Assembly: GCA_035525225.1 (NCBI GenBank)
Contig: DATLFA010000034.1
Span: forward strand, 1 to 64,000
DNA: 64,000 nucleotides
From: DATLFA01 sp035525225
GTDB lineage: Bacteria; Actinomycetota; Acidimicrobiia; Acidimicrobiales; WLNW01
Reading direction: 5' to 3'
In this document: in pieces, positions 26,085-35,431 of the stretch
How the letters are laid out: each line of letters starts with the position of its first letter
Numbering within the stretch: position 1 is the stretch's first letter
The notes under the pieces: generated by a model
Databases searched by the model: none
Told to the model about the DNA's origin: nothing
What the model saw: only the letters and a program-made list of their open reading frames with translations
Program-made: the position numbers and the translations under genes

Positions 26085-26894
26085 TCAGCGGGTGTCACGA
26101 AATACTGGTGCGCGCTTTGCCTTGCGGGCCCGTGTGGCCTCTTCGAAGTTGTCGGTCATCAGGCGTACGAAGAGTTGCCCGAGCCCTTCCTGTGCCATGT
26201 GCGACGACAGGCTCGCAGCATCGAGCCCGGTCCAGAGCGTGCGCTTGGTGAGCTCGACGCCCGGCCGGCTGAACCCGATGATGCGTTCGGCCACTTCGTA
26301 GCATTCGTCCAGAAGATTGTCGCGCGGCACCGTCCGCGAGACGAGGCCGATGAGCTCTGCCTCGTCGGCGTGGATGTCTCGACCCGTCAGCATGATCTCG
26401 AACGCCCGAGACGAGCCGATGGCTCGAGGCAAGAGAAAGCTCATGCCGAGCTCGCTCGCCGTGAGACCGTTGTTGATACCCGCCGCGCGAAAGTACGCGT
26501 CGTGAGACGCGATGCGGATATCGCAGGCGAGGGATAGGCACATGCCGCCGCCGATCGCCGCGCCGTTGATGGCCGCGATGACCGGCTGATGCAAACCCCG
26601 CAGGGTCAACACGATGTCGTCGAGAAGTTCCATGGCGCGCAACGAGATGGTGATCGGCGTGAGCCCATCGATGTTGGGCAAGACGCCGGAGTTGGTCTGA
26701 TCGGCACCCGAACAGAATCCTCGCCCGGCGCCGGTGATCACGACGACGCGTACGTCGTTGTCGCGCTTGAGCGACTCGAGCGTCTCGCGAAACGGGATCA
26801 TGACGTCGAACGCCATTGCGTTCATACGTTCAGGACGATTGAGTGTTATCAGCGCGACATGGGGACGGGGGCGATCAACGATGATGAACGTCAC
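26085..26894 (-). CDS. Enoyl-CoA hydratase/isomerase (crotonase) family protein
   Basis: 269 residues. The crotonase fold is shown by ITLNRPERMNAM, the first oxyanion-hole segment GAGRGFCSGAD and the second one NGAAIGGGMCLSLACDIRIA. The two Glu residues that act as acid and base in true hydratases are not visible: their positions read Cys (GGGMCLS, where hydratases have GGGCELA) and Gly (RAAGINNGLTASELG). It therefore belongs to an actinobacterial subgroup that may do isomerisation, hydrolysis or another CoA reaction. It lies ten bases downstream of the membrane-protein gene. Confidence 0.85.
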   Translation of the reverse strand: MTFIIVDRPRPHVALITLNRPERMNAMAFDVMIPFRETLESLKRDNDVRVVVITGAGRGFCSGADQTNSGVLPNIDGLTPITISLRAMELLDDIVLTLRGLHQPVIAAINGAAIGGGMCLSLACDIRIASHDAYFRAAGINNGLTASELGMSFLLPRAIGSSRAFEIMLTGRDIHADEAELIGLVSRTVPRDNLLDECYEVAERIIGFSRPGVELTKRTLWTGLDAASLSSHMAQEGLGQLFVRLMTDNFEEATRARKAKRAPVFRDTR

Positions 26895-26903
26895 GGCGTG
26901 ACC

Positions 26904-28442
26904 CTATCGCAACACCGCCGGAAGGTCCTTGTGTGCTTGCCGACCCGATTGAAGGCTCTTCGGTATCCGCGACAGCAGGGGGTTGCCGAAATACAGGCGT
27001 GACGCAGGGACATGCGCACGACCGTCGATGATGAGCGCGGGGGAGTCGAGTGTGTTGAGCGTGCCGCACACGATGACCTCTCGGCCGTCGGGAAGATCAC
27101 GCCACGGCTTCACCTGAGGCATCAACAAGATGCCGCGGTGGCTGCCCGGCCAGTCGCGGTACGCGTGCAATTCCACGACGGCGAAACGCGGCGTCATCCG
27201 CGAGGTGACTGCGAACATCGTGTGCCAAGGGCCGTTGCGGACCTTGCGGCGCGCCGACCATCGCTGCCAGACACGGTGAGCAACTGGCACGGCGGCGGCA
27301 CTGGCGATGAGCCACATCCAGATGATCGGTCCGGCACTGTTGTACGGCTCCATCGCGGTGCGGATCGATGTGGGTTGACGCGTGTCGACGAGTATCGGAT
27401 AGCGGAGGCCGCGCTGGTATCCGGCACCGGATTGCGCGGGCGCCTCGGCGGTGATCTCGGTGCCGTTCCAGGGGAAGCGAAGGATGACGTGCGATCCGCC
27501 GCCGGCGATCACCTCAGCGTTCGTGCGCACCGATCTCGCGGCGATTTCGTCGGCCCAATCGGCATTGCGCAACGTCTGCATCGTGATGAGCGCCGCCAGC
27601 GTGACGAGTGCGGCGAAGAGTATCAATTCGAGCGGCATCTGGCGCCAGATCGGCACGACGCGCACGTTGGCCGGCCGTTCCGCGGTGGGGATTGCGTTCG
27701 CGAGCCTGCCCGTGGGGCGGGGGTGTTGCCCCCGGCTTGCCAGCGCGCGCGCGGCGGGCCACAGGATCTCTCCCGATTCGAGACGGGCGACCACTCTGCC
27801 GAAAGGTCGCGGTGCACCTTTCACCTCCACGGTGAAGTACTCACCGCCGACGGGTAGACCGTGCGATGCCGCCAAGGGCACCACACAGACGGCTGCGGCG
27901 GAAGGTTTGCTGTCGAGTGGATAGAGGTGCAGCAACGGTCGACGCCCGCGCCGATGCGCCCCCAACCCCGCGGTCATGACGAAGCTCTTGTCGGGCCGAT
28001 CGATCAGGCGCCGTGCACGCCGTAGAGCGAACCAGCGCAACCCCAGTGCCCCGAGCAACAGCAGCGCGACGACCGATGCGACCGCGACATTGTCGTCCTC
28101 GGGATCGAGCGCAGTGCCTTCCACACGGATGGCACGCGGATTGTCCCGCCCGACCTCGATGGCGATCGTTGCGCCGGGGTCGGGCACTTCGTCGTAGTGG
28201 ACCACGCGGAACGTCGTCTGGACCTGTTGCCCGGTGAGAGGGTTGTCGTAGGTGATCGGCACGTTCAGCGATCGCCCGTCATACTCCTCGGCGACCATTC
28301 CGCGCACGTGCTGGGCGTCGTCGAAGCGCCGATTCTGGTAGTTGGCGTCCGTGTGGGCCAGCACACCAAAGCCGACCGCCGCAGCAATCGCAGCGATGAG
28401 CCAGCGCAGCGGTGCCCACGCAAACGCGCGCGGGGGTTTCAA
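26904..28442 (-). CDS. Membrane protein of unknown function (DUF3592-like segments)
   Basis: 512 residues with hydrophobic helices near residues 12-30, 118-136, about 275-292 and 365-388. The loops between the first two and between the last two resemble the beta-rich DUF3592-type extracytoplasmic unit (for example VPITYDNPLTGQQVQTTFRV and VHYDEVPDPGATIAIEVGRD), occurring twice in variant form. The C-terminal part looks soluble. No enzyme motif was seen. It is 30 bases downstream of another membrane-protein gene, which may be its partner. Confidence 0.65.
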   Translation of the reverse strand: MKPPRAFAWAPLRWLIAAIAAAVGFGVLAHTDANYQNRRFDDAQHVRGMVAEEYDGRSLNVPITYDNPLTGQQVQTTFRVVHYDEVPDPGATIAIEVGRDNPRAIRVEGTALDPEDDNVAVASVVALLLLGALGLRWFALRRARRLIDRPDKSFVMTAGLGAHRRGRRPLLHLYPLDSKPSAAAVCVVPLAASHGLPVGGEYFTVEVKGAPRPFGRVVARLESGEILWPAARALASRGQHPRPTGRLANAIPTAERPANVRVVPIWRQMPLELILFAALVTLAALITMQTLRNADWADEIAARSVRTNAEVIAGGGSHVILRFPWNGTEITAEAPAQSGAGYQRGLRYPILVDTRQPTSIRTAMEPYNSAGPIIWMWLIASAAAVPVAHRVWQRWSARRKVRNGPWHTMFAVTSRMTPRFAVVELHAYRDWPGSHRGILLMPQVKPWRDLPDGREVIVCGTLNTLDSPALIIDGRAHVPASRLYFGNPLLSRIPKSLQSGRQAHKDLPAVLR

Positions 28443-28472
28443 CGAAGACCGGTCGGGTGGCGGTGGCGCGAG

Positions 28473-29036
28473 CTACCGATCCGCGTTCACCTCGTGATCG
28501 GATGGCGCGTGAGGCGCAGCTTCGATCGAGTCCGAGAAGTTGGTCGGCTGGGGCACGGCGACGTCCGGTTGCTCGGCCGGAGTCGGGACAGGACGAAGCT
28601 CGCGGGTGACACGATGCGTCCACGCCGCGGCGCGGGCCTCGACGAACAACGGCCACGCAGTCAAGATCGCGAGGAGCGAGAACGCGCCGAGCACGACCCC
28701 GCCCCGTACGGGAGAGTGCAGTGCGTCGAGCGCACCGATGCCGATGCCGGCGACGGCCCCGGCCAACGTGAGCACAGGGGCGCTTGCCGAGTTGCGCATC
28801 AACGCCACGAACGCCGCAAGGCTCACGGCGATACCGACGGATCCCAGCACCTGAACCCACGCCCGGTGCTCGGGACACAACGTGTCGCTGAACAGGATCA
28901 CGCCCAGCACCGAACCCATGATGGTAGCCAGCGATGCGAGATACCACGGACGGACCCCGCCTGGCGGACGGCCGGGACCTTCACGCTCGGTCCACGCCAG
29001 TCGTTCCGTCGAACGCCAACTCACCGATCTGCTCAT
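28473..29036 (-). CDS. Small polytopic membrane protein of unknown function
   Basis: 187 residues from ATG 29036. Four hydrophobic segments lie at about residues 31-48, 61-80, 87-108 and 112-130, with a Pro-rich polar tail. The upstream extension of the open frame is not supported. It precedes the larger DUF3592-like membrane protein by 30 bases on the same strand, so the two are probably co-expressed. I do not recognise a family. Confidence 0.6.
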   Translation of the reverse strand: MSRSVSWRSTERLAWTEREGPGRPPGGVRPWYLASLATIMGSVLGVILFSDTLCPEHRAWVQVLGSVGIAVSLAAFVALMRNSASAPVLTLAGAVAGIGIGALDALHSPVRGGVVLGAFSLLAILTAWPLFVEARAAAWTHRVTRELRPVPTPAEQPDVAVPQPTNFSDSIEAAPHAPSDHEVNADR

Positions 29037-29187
29037 AGCACACCGCTTTCGTCGTAGAGGATCGACAACCCGCATGGTAGCCAACCTCGCCCTCTGCGCA
29101 ACCGCATCTCGGAAAGCGGCAGAGGTCTGCTCTAGGCGCGGGAGGGTGAACGGGTATCGATGTGGACGGGCGGCGAGAGATAGGCCT

Positions 29188-30006
29188 TCAACTCGCCAGC
29201 GCGACGTGGCGCAATTGCAGCCACCCCCGCAGGTTGCCGAGGTGTTGGACATCCGCAGCTGCAGTGGGCGTCGCGACGTGTTCGAGCGGCGACGCGTGGG
29301 GCGGATCGGCGGTGACGAAACGCTCATAGAGCTGGAGGTCTTCATCGAGGTCGCGTCGGCCGTCCTGGGTGAGATACGACACCCGCCCACAGCGCGCCGC
29401 GGATACGCGACGCAACATCTCGTGCTCGCCGCCGGCATCGGCGCGGTCGTCCTCGGTGATGTACGGCAGATGCCAGTCGCCGTTCGCCCGCGCAACCGGC
29501 GTCGACGCGTGGACTGCATCGCGCATGGCCTCCGCCGCGACGCGGATCTCGGGCTGTGCGAGCGGCGAGCACCGTTGCGTCCAAAATCCGTCCCAGTCGG
29601 TGGAGCTGACGATCACCGTGTGCCACATGAATGGCTCGAGCAGTCGGTTGGCCACCTGTTTGTGCACGCCGAGGCGCAGTAGATCTTGCGCCGCTGCAAC
29701 CGCGCTGTCTCGCGCCGATAGCCACACCTGCTGCGCCGCCAACAGCGCGTTGCCCTCGAGGGGCGGCCCGGCTTGCATGCCGGCGCGCTTGGACCCGTAC
29801 TCGAGCGGCAGCGCCGGATCGGTCAGCACCCGCTCGATCTGTTTGGCGATCGGGATCGCTCGGCTCGACGCGCTGTTGCGCGAGAACACGCGATGCGTAT
29901 TCAACTCGGCCAGCACGAAGCGATGCAGCCGGACTTCGAGCGTCGTCAGCCGGGTGCCGCAAGGGCTGGTCGAATCGGCGATCACTCTCGCTGCTGGTTG
30001 GCTCAC
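29188..30006 (-). CDS. ThyX-like (flavin-dependent thymidylate synthase) family protein
   Basis: 272 residues starting at GTG 30006, directly after GGAGGC. A divergent ThyX pattern is visible: LAELNTHRVFSRNSASSRAI (in place of the RHR-x7-S motif) and a later KQVANRLLEPFMWHTVIVS, in which Arg/Asn/Arg-type residues bind flavin and dUMP in the family. Length suits ThyX (about 220-270). Classic ThyX makes dTMP using methylenetetrahydrofolate, NADPH and FAD. The motif is non-canonical, so a side function or a phage-type variant is possible. Confidence 0.7.
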   Translation of the reverse strand: MSQPAARVIADSTSPCGTRLTTLEVRLHRFVLAELNTHRVFSRNSASSRAIPIAKQIERVLTDPALPLEYGSKRAGMQAGPPLEGNALLAAQQVWLSARDSAVAAAQDLLRLGVHKQVANRLLEPFMWHTVIVSSTDWDGFWTQRCSPLAQPEIRVAAEAMRDAVHASTPVARANGDWHLPYITEDDRADAGGEHEMLRRVSAARCGRVSYLTQDGRRDLDEDLQLYERFVTADPPHASPLEHVATPTAAADVQHLGNLRGWLQLRHVALAS

Positions 30007-30045
30007 GCCTCCAGTGTCTCGCGAATTCGCCGCGATCTCGCGGAT

Positions 30046-30585
30046 CTACAGCCAGCCGGCGCGGGCGCTATCAAGGGCGTCGGCCTGCGGCGGTTGGGCG
30101 AGCTCGCCGGCGTGGACCCGGTCGAGGAGACGGCGCACTACGTCGACGATCTCGGGCACCGCTCGGCGCAACGAGGCGGCGTCGGCTTCGGTGATCTCGG
30201 CCCCCGGCCCGTCGGGGCCGCCGAGCCGCGCCGGCAGATCGGACAGCTGGGCGCCGACCCACGCGAGCGGGTCGGCCGACAGCTCGGGCACGAAGTGGCG
30301 CCTGCTGGGCTCCCACCCGTTGAACGCCGGGTGGTGGTGGGTGCGATCGAAGCTGCCGGGAGGGCCCGCCACCGACTCGAGCAGATCGGCGCGCCAGATC
30401 GGGCGGTCGACGCCGATCGGTTGCGCCGAATAGATGGACCCCTTGAGCTCACCGCGGTCGAGCATGCGCACCTCGAGACGAACGCCTCGCTCTGCACCTT
30501 CTTGGCCGACGCTCGGGTTCGGGTCGAGGAAGTACAGGTCGCTCACCACCACGCCGATGTGTTCGAAACCAAACGCGTAGAGCAT
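30046..30585 (-). CDS. Conserved-looking protein of unknown function (179 aa)
   Basis: Starts at ATG 30585, with no clear ribosome site. The N-terminal half is beta-rich (FEHIGVVVSDLYFLDPNPSV, GVRLEVRMLDRGELKGS) and includes a WxxD-like segment near PIWRADLLESV. The C-terminal half is helical and acidic. No signal peptide or membrane helix is present. It sits 39 bases upstream of the ThyX-like gene on the same strand. I do not recognise the family; coding is supported by composition and packing. Confidence 0.6.
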   Translation of the reverse strand: MLYAFGFEHIGVVVSDLYFLDPNPSVGQEGAERGVRLEVRMLDRGELKGSIYSAQPIGVDRPIWRADLLESVAGPPGSFDRTHHHPAFNGWEPSRRHFVPELSADPLAWVGAQLSDLPARLGGPDGPGAEITEADAASLRRAVPEIVDVVRRLLDRVHAGELAQPPQADALDSARAGWL

Positions 30586-30634
30586 GCCGCACTTTATCCG
30601 GTGACGGCGCCGTGACGAAGGGGAGCGATCGCCG

Positions 30635-31609
30635 CTATTTGATTGCCGGCATGACGTACTCGCCTACGAGGCGCAAGCTCTCCCAGGCGAATTCGGGCGG
30701 GCAGCCGCCGCACAACGGGTGCAGGAGCAACGGCACGCCGCTCTTGACCTGCGCGATCGCCTCGTCGGGCGTCAAGATGCGGTACGGCCCCTTCTCGGCC
30801 CGCATCTCTTCAACAGTTGTCGCCTCGGATCTGCTCGACGCGAGAGTATTGGCACCCATCCATCCGCGATAGATGGTGGCGTCGTACAGCATGTGCGGGC
30901 CGATCTTTGCCCACGCGCCGTCGAGATCCTCGGCGACGAACACGCTTGTCGGTGTGTTGCCGTCGGGGATCAGTGCCATGCCCGGCTCGTGACCGGCATC
31001 GCGCGCCGCTTGCTGGTAGGTCTCGAGCAGGTTGTCCCGGCTGCCTTCGGCGAACATGTCGAGACCCATGCGGCCCGCCCGTCGTGCCGCAGCGAGGCTA
31101 TGGCCGCCATACGCGAGTCGGGGCCCGCCGGGCGTCAGTGCGGGCGGGGTCACCTTTACCGAGCGCCCTTGGTACTCGAATTCCTCTCCGCGCAACGCGC
31201 GTTGCAACGCGGCGAGCTTGTCATCGATCACCTTGCCGCGGTCGGACATCGCGATGCCGAACATCGCGTACTCCTCGGGCCGGTAGCCGAGCCCGATGAC
31301 GTGCGAAACGCGACCGCCGCTGACGATGTCGAGCACGATCATGTCCTCGGCGAGCTTGATCGGATCGTAGAAGTTGAGCAGCAGCGCGCCGACCACGATG
31401 GGCATTTGCTTGGTGCGGGCGGCGATCGCGCTGGCCAGGATCAGCGGAGATGGAATGTAACCATCGGGCGACGTGTGATGTTCGGAGATGAGCGCCGAGA
31501 GACACCCGTGCTCTTCTCCCCAGGCCGCCATCTCGATGGCAGCCCGGTAGAGCTCGGTTGTGGAGACGCCGTCAACGGGTGCCCGCATGTCGAAACGCAA
31601 GGTGAACAT
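30635..31609 (-). CDS. LLM-class flavin- or F420-dependent oxidoreductase
   Basis: 324 residues from ATG 31609, preceded by AAGGA. A bacterial luciferase-like barrel is shown by SALISEHHTSPDGYIPSPL, PIVVGALLLNFYDPIKLAED and DIVSGGRVSHVIGLGYRPEE. Family members use FMNH2 or reduced F420 to oxidise or reduce organic substrates, often as monooxygenases. It lies 34 bases downstream of a P450 gene, and a metallo-beta-lactamase-fold gene precedes that, forming a compact three-gene redox operon. Confidence 0.88.
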   Translation of the reverse strand: MFTLRFDMRAPVDGVSTTELYRAAIEMAAWGEEHGCLSALISEHHTSPDGYIPSPLILASAIAARTKQMPIVVGALLLNFYDPIKLAEDMIVLDIVSGGRVSHVIGLGYRPEEYAMFGIAMSDRGKVIDDKLAALQRALRGEEFEYQGRSVKVTPPALTPGGPRLAYGGHSLAAARRAGRMGLDMFAEGSRDNLLETYQQAARDAGHEPGMALIPDGNTPTSVFVAEDLDGAWAKIGPHMLYDATIYRGWMGANTLASSRSEATTVEEMRAEKGPYRILTPDEAIAQVKSGVPLLLHPLCGGCPPEFAWESLRLVGEYVMPAIK

Positions 31610-31643
31610 TTCTCGATCCTTCGTGTGATTCGGGGGGTGGATT

Positions 31644-32831
31644 TCAAAAGACGACGTCGACGCGGGTCGGTCCACGCATCATGAAGAATTGGACACGCTC
31701 GTAGCGGTATCCGTCGGCGAGGCGCATCGATGGGATGCGGTCGAGTACGGCGTCGAGTGCGGCGACGGCCTCGAGGCGAGCGAGTGCGGCGCCGACACAG
31801 AGGTGGATGCCGAATCCGAAGCCGAAGTGTTTGTGGCGCAGTTCGTCGCCGCGGTCGAGCGAAAAGCTGTCGGGGTCGGGGAAGACGTCCTCGTCGCGGT
31901 TGGCCGACGCGTAGCCGAGCGCGACGACCGAATTGGCGGGGATCTCGGTGTCGTGAACGGTGACATCGGCGTTGGGCACGCGGAAGAGGATCTGCACCGG
32001 TCCGCTGATGCGCAATGTCTCTTCGACTGCGATCGGCACCAGGCTGCGGTCGTTGCGCACGCGCTCGTACGCGCCGGGTGTGCTGCACAAGTTGTAGAAC
32101 AGGTTGCCGATGAGGTGGGTCGTGGTCTCGGTACCGCCGACGATCATGTCCTTGGTCAGGTGGACGAGGATCTTGTCCTCGGACAAGTGATGGCCGTCGT
32201 CGTCGACGGACTCGACGAGATCGGTGAGCAGATCCTTCGGTCGGTTGCTCGAAGCGCGCCGCTCGCGGATGAGTTCGCGCGTTGCCGCGTCGAAATCGTC
32301 GACACGTTGCGATGCGGCGGCGACCACGGCCGGGTCAGGATCGGTGCGGCTCATGTAATCATCCGAATAGCGGCGGAACTGCCCGTGGTATTCGGGCGGC
32401 AGACCGGTGAGAGGGCCGATCACCGCACCCGGCAGCGGTACGCCGAGATCCGCGATCATGTCGGCGTGGCCACGGTCGGCAAATCGATCGACGATCTCTG
32501 CACAGACCTGGCGTACGGCGGGCTCGAGTGCGCGGACCTTGGGCGGGCTCATGACCGAAGCGAGGATCTTGCGAATGCGGGTGTGTTGCGGCGGATTGGT
32601 CTCGCCGAGGTTGAGTTGATCGTCAGTTCGGGTGTCGATGTCGAGCGGGATGAACCGGCCTTGCTCGAATGTCGAAGGAGCACGGCACACGTCGATGATG
32701 TCGCGGTGGCGCGCAAGATAGAACACGCCGGGGACCACCTCTGCGACGGGACATTCGCGACGGAGCCGCGCGAGCGTGGGCAGATGGTCGTCGACGCTCG
32801 CGGGGTCGAAGGGGTTGTACTCGATGGTCAT
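31644..32831 (-). CDS. Cytochrome P450
   Basis: 395 residues from ATG 32831 behind GAGGGAG; the frame extends further upstream without support. Hallmarks are present: I-helix VGGTETTTH, K-helix EETLR, and the heme loop FGFGIHLCVGAALAR with the axial Cys about 50 residues from the C-terminus. It is a soluble bacterial-type P450 of the CYP107/125-like grade, needing a ferredoxin partner that is not encoded here. It probably hydroxylates the substrate handled by the neighbouring LLM oxidoreductase. Confidence 0.95.
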   Translation of the reverse strand: MTIEYNPFDPASVDDHLPTLARLRRECPVAEVVPGVFYLARHRDIIDVCRAPSTFEQGRFIPLDIDTRTDDQLNLGETNPPQHTRIRKILASVMSPPKVRALEPAVRQVCAEIVDRFADRGHADMIADLGVPLPGAVIGPLTGLPPEYHGQFRRYSDDYMSRTDPDPAVVAAASQRVDDFDAATRELIRERRASSNRPKDLLTDLVESVDDDGHHLSEDKILVHLTKDMIVGGTETTTHLIGNLFYNLCSTPGAYERVRNDRSLVPIAVEETLRISGPVQILFRVPNADVTVHDTEIPANSVVALGYASANRDEDVFPDPDSFSLDRGDELRHKHFGFGFGIHLCVGAALARLEAVAALDAVLDRIPSMRLADGYRYERVQFFMMRGPTRVDVVF

Positions 32832-32847
32832 GCGATCTCCCTCATAG

Positions 32848-33729
32848 TTACGGCACCACCCATTGTCGACGGCCGTTGCCGGCAAGTAGCCGACCGAATC
32901 GCATGCCGGCGAAATGCGCACCGGCCGCCGGCGTGCCACTGCCTTCGAGCTCGCGTGCCAACTGTTCGCGGGTTCGCTGTGCGACGGCACGATCGAAGTC
33001 TCCGAGCGACGCCCACTCGACATCGACGAGTTCGACGGGGCAGTGGATCGCGTCGCCGAGCAGCAGCGCCCGCTGTGGCCCCGAATTGAGCACGATGATC
33101 GTGGACCCCGGCGTGTGTCCGGGCGCGAGTTGCGCGTCGATACCGGCGATGATGGGGCCGTCGCGGTCGAAGGTCTCCAGCCGCGCACCGAGTGGTAACA
33201 ACGAGGTGGTGAACGAGCTGGGCACGGGTGGGTTGGTGACGAAGTGCTCCCAGTCGAGCGCGTGGCAACGGATGGTCGCGTTCGGGAACAGGCCGCCGCC
33301 TTCGGCCGTGGCCCAGCCGTAGTGGTCGGGATGGAGGTGCGTGAGAACGACGTCGGTGATGTCGCTCAGCGTCACGCCGATCAACGCCAGGCTGTAGAGC
33401 AGCGCGCCCCCACGAATCACGCGCTTGGCCGGGCCATAGGGGCCGATCTGCCCCGGGCCGACGCCCGCGTCGATGAGCGCGAGACGGTCACCGGTGCGCA
33501 CCAAGAACCCGCCGTACGCATGCTCTATCTGGCCCGATGTGTTCAGCAGATCGCGATGGGGGAGCCAATCTTCCGCTGCGAAGCCCTTTGCCGTTGCCTC
33601 GCCGTCTCTGACTCGATACAGCGCGGTCGGGTCTTCCCGCGCCAGGCCGTCGAAGACCGGCCACACGTCGAGCGCGCCGATCGACATCGTCCATTGATCG
33701 TCGATCGTGATCGACCGCAATTCCCCCAT
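32848..33729 (-). CDS. MBL-fold metallohydrolase
   Basis: 293 residues from ATG 33729. The metal-binding motif is HLHPDH (VVLTHLHPDHYGWATAEGG), with further ligands in LAPGHTPGST and LLLGDAIHCP. It lies 16 bases ahead of the P450 gene in the same direction. Members are hydrolases of esters, lactones or thioesters, or oxidoreductases. In a catabolic operon a lactonase or thioesterase is reasonable, but the substrate is not determined. It is divergent from the cupin-like gene. Confidence 0.88.
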   Translation of the reverse strand: MGELRSITIDDQWTMSIGALDVWPVFDGLAREDPTALYRVRDGEATAKGFAAEDWLPHRDLLNTSGQIEHAYGGFLVRTGDRLALIDAGVGPGQIGPYGPAKRVIRGGALLYSLALIGVTLSDITDVVLTHLHPDHYGWATAEGGGLFPNATIRCHALDWEHFVTNPPVPSSFTTSLLPLGARLETFDRDGPIIAGIDAQLAPGHTPGSTIIVLNSGPQRALLLGDAIHCPVELVDVEWASLGDFDRAVAQRTREQLARELEGSGTPAAGAHFAGMRFGRLLAGNGRRQWVVP

Positions 33730-33820
33730 GGCGAGAACATAATCCCTTGGCGGGAGGGCGCGCTCTGGCGCGGGCTTCGGCGACCTAATATCCGGCAGGA
33801 ATCGAGCCAGGGGGGTTGCT

Positions 33821-34396
33821 GTGGCGGCGCAACAAGAGCTTTCGGTGCGAGACCCGATGACCAAGCTGATCGCGGTGCTCAACGACGTCGGTGACGATGT
33901 CTTGTCCGCCGAGAAAGAGATCATCGTCGCGATGCAAGATCTCATGTCGATCCCCGGACTCGACACCGTGGCGACGCAATCGAACACCAAGGCCGATCCG
34001 GGCAAAGCGACCACCGGGCTCCTGTACTACGACTGCGAGTACCGGCTTGTGCGCGGGATGATGCCTGCGGGGTTCGCGCAGCGGCCGCACAACCATGGGT
34101 CCTGGAACATCTTGTCGGTGTATCGCGGGGCGATGCACTACCGCTCGTATCGGCGCATCGACGATCGCGGTCAGCCGTATGTCGCCGACCTCGAGATCGC
34201 CGAAGACCGAGTGCTGGGTGAAGGGGACGTCACGGTCCTGCCCGCCCCACCCCACGACATCCACGCCACGGCCGGCCTCGCGCCGATGACGGTCAGCTTC
34301 TTGGTCGCGCGCCAAGAGTTCGGCTCGACGCGCGAGCAATACCTGCCCGATCTCAAGTCTTACTACGTCGTGGATGCGGCAACTGCCGCGAACTAA
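33821..34396 (+). CDS. Cupin-type protein, cysteine-dioxygenase-like
   Basis: 191 residues from GTG 33821 behind AGGGGGG. A double-stranded beta-helix metal site is suggested by RPHNHGSWNILSVYRGAMHY (two His and a downstream Glu/Gln position) and PPHDIHATAGL near the C-terminus. This resembles predicted metal-dependent enzymes of the cysteine dioxygenase group. It precedes a secreted dienelactone-hydrolase-type protein by 17 bases. The substrate is unknown. Confidence 0.7.
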   Translation: MAAQQELSVRDPMTKLIAVLNDVGDDVLSAEKEIIVAMQDLMSIPGLDTVATQSNTKADPGKATTGLLYYDCEYRLVRGMMPAGFAQRPHNHGSWNILSVYRGAMHYRSYRRIDDRGQPYVADLEIAEDRVLGEGDVTVLPAPPHDIHATAGLAPMTVSFLVARQEFGSTREQYLPDLKSYYVVDAATAAN

Positions 34397-34413
34397 TAGG
34401 GGGAGGGGTCCCG

Positions 34414-35427
34414 ATGTCGATCGATTCCGTCAACGACATCCAGCGCTACCTCGGCGAGGAGATGATCGAACAACACCGAGAGGGGGCAATCTCGCGTCGC
34501 GAGATGTTCTCGCGCCTCGTGGCGATCTGTGGCACAGCCGCGGCGGCGAGCGCGCTGCTCGCCGCGTGCGGTGACGACGGCGCGGCGTCCACGACATCGA
34601 CGACCGCGGCCGGCGCGTCGACAACCGCCGCGCCGGCGACGACGGGCGCCACCGCTACCACGGACGCTCCGCCTGCCTCGTTGTCGTCCACGCCGCAGAC
34701 CACCACCGGGTCGGGCGCCGTGCTGTCCGTCGCCGAGAGCGATCCTGCGGTGAAAGGCGAAGACGTCACGTTCCCCGGAGGCACCGTCCTGGGGTACGTC
34801 GCACGGCCGGTCGGCGGTCCCGCGGCCAAGCGCCCCGGTGTCATCGTGATCCACGAGAACCAGGGACTGACCGCGCACATCAAAGATGTCACGCGCCGTC
34901 TCGCCAAAGCGGGCTATCTCGCAGTGGCGGTCGATCTCGCATCGCGTCAAGGCGGGACGCCAAAGGTGACGTCCGGCATCAGCGGGGTGCTCGGGCAGTT
35001 GTCCGGCGCCGATGCGGTCGCCGATATGAATGCGGGCATCGCGTATCTCGAGAACCAGAGCGACTACAACGGCAAAGTCGGCGTCACCGGCTTTTGCTAC
35101 GGAGGCAGCATGACGATGCGCCTCGCGGCCAACCAGCCGAAGATCAAGGCAGCCGTGCCGTACTATGGCACTCCGCCCTCGCCGGAATCGCAGATGGCGA
35201 ACACTGCAGCCGCGCTGCTGGTCCACTACGGCGCGACCGACGCGAGGGTCAACGCGTCGATCCCGTTGCTCGAGGCGAACGTCGCGGGCAAGACCTACGA
35301 AAAGCGCGTGTGGGACGGCGCCGGTCACGCATTCAACAACGACACGAACAGCGGCGCCTACAACGCATCGGTCGCGGTGCGAGCATGGACCGACACCTTG
35401 TCCTGGTTCGCCCGGCACTTGGCATAG
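34414..35427 (+). CDS. Exported dienelactone hydrolase-family lipoprotein
   Basis: 337 residues from ATG 34414 behind GGAGGGG. The N-terminus has a Tat-like SRREMFSRL and a lipobox LLAAC, then a Thr/Ala-rich linker. The alpha/beta-hydrolase domain has the DLH nucleophile in GFCYGGSM (Cys) and candidate Asp (YGATDARV) and His (DGAGHAFNN) residues. It is therefore probably a surface-anchored hydrolase of lactones or esters. Such linker and anchor layouts are also seen in the SGNH and binding-protein lipoproteins of this window. Confidence 0.85.
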   Translation: MSIDSVNDIQRYLGEEMIEQHREGAISRREMFSRLVAICGTAAAASALLAACGDDGAASTTSTTAAGASTTAAPATTGATATTDAPPASLSSTPQTTTGSGAVLSVAESDPAVKGEDVTFPGGTVLGYVARPVGGPAAKRPGVIVIHENQGLTAHIKDVTRRLAKAGYLAVAVDLASRQGGTPKVTSGISGVLGQLSGADAVADMNAGIAYLENQSDYNGKVGVTGFCYGGSMTMRLAANQPKIKAAVPYYGTPPSPESQMANTAAALLVHYGATDARVNASIPLLEANVAGKTYEKRVWDGAGHAFNNDTNSGAYNASVAVRAWTDTLSWFARHLA

Positions 35428-35431
35428 CCGC

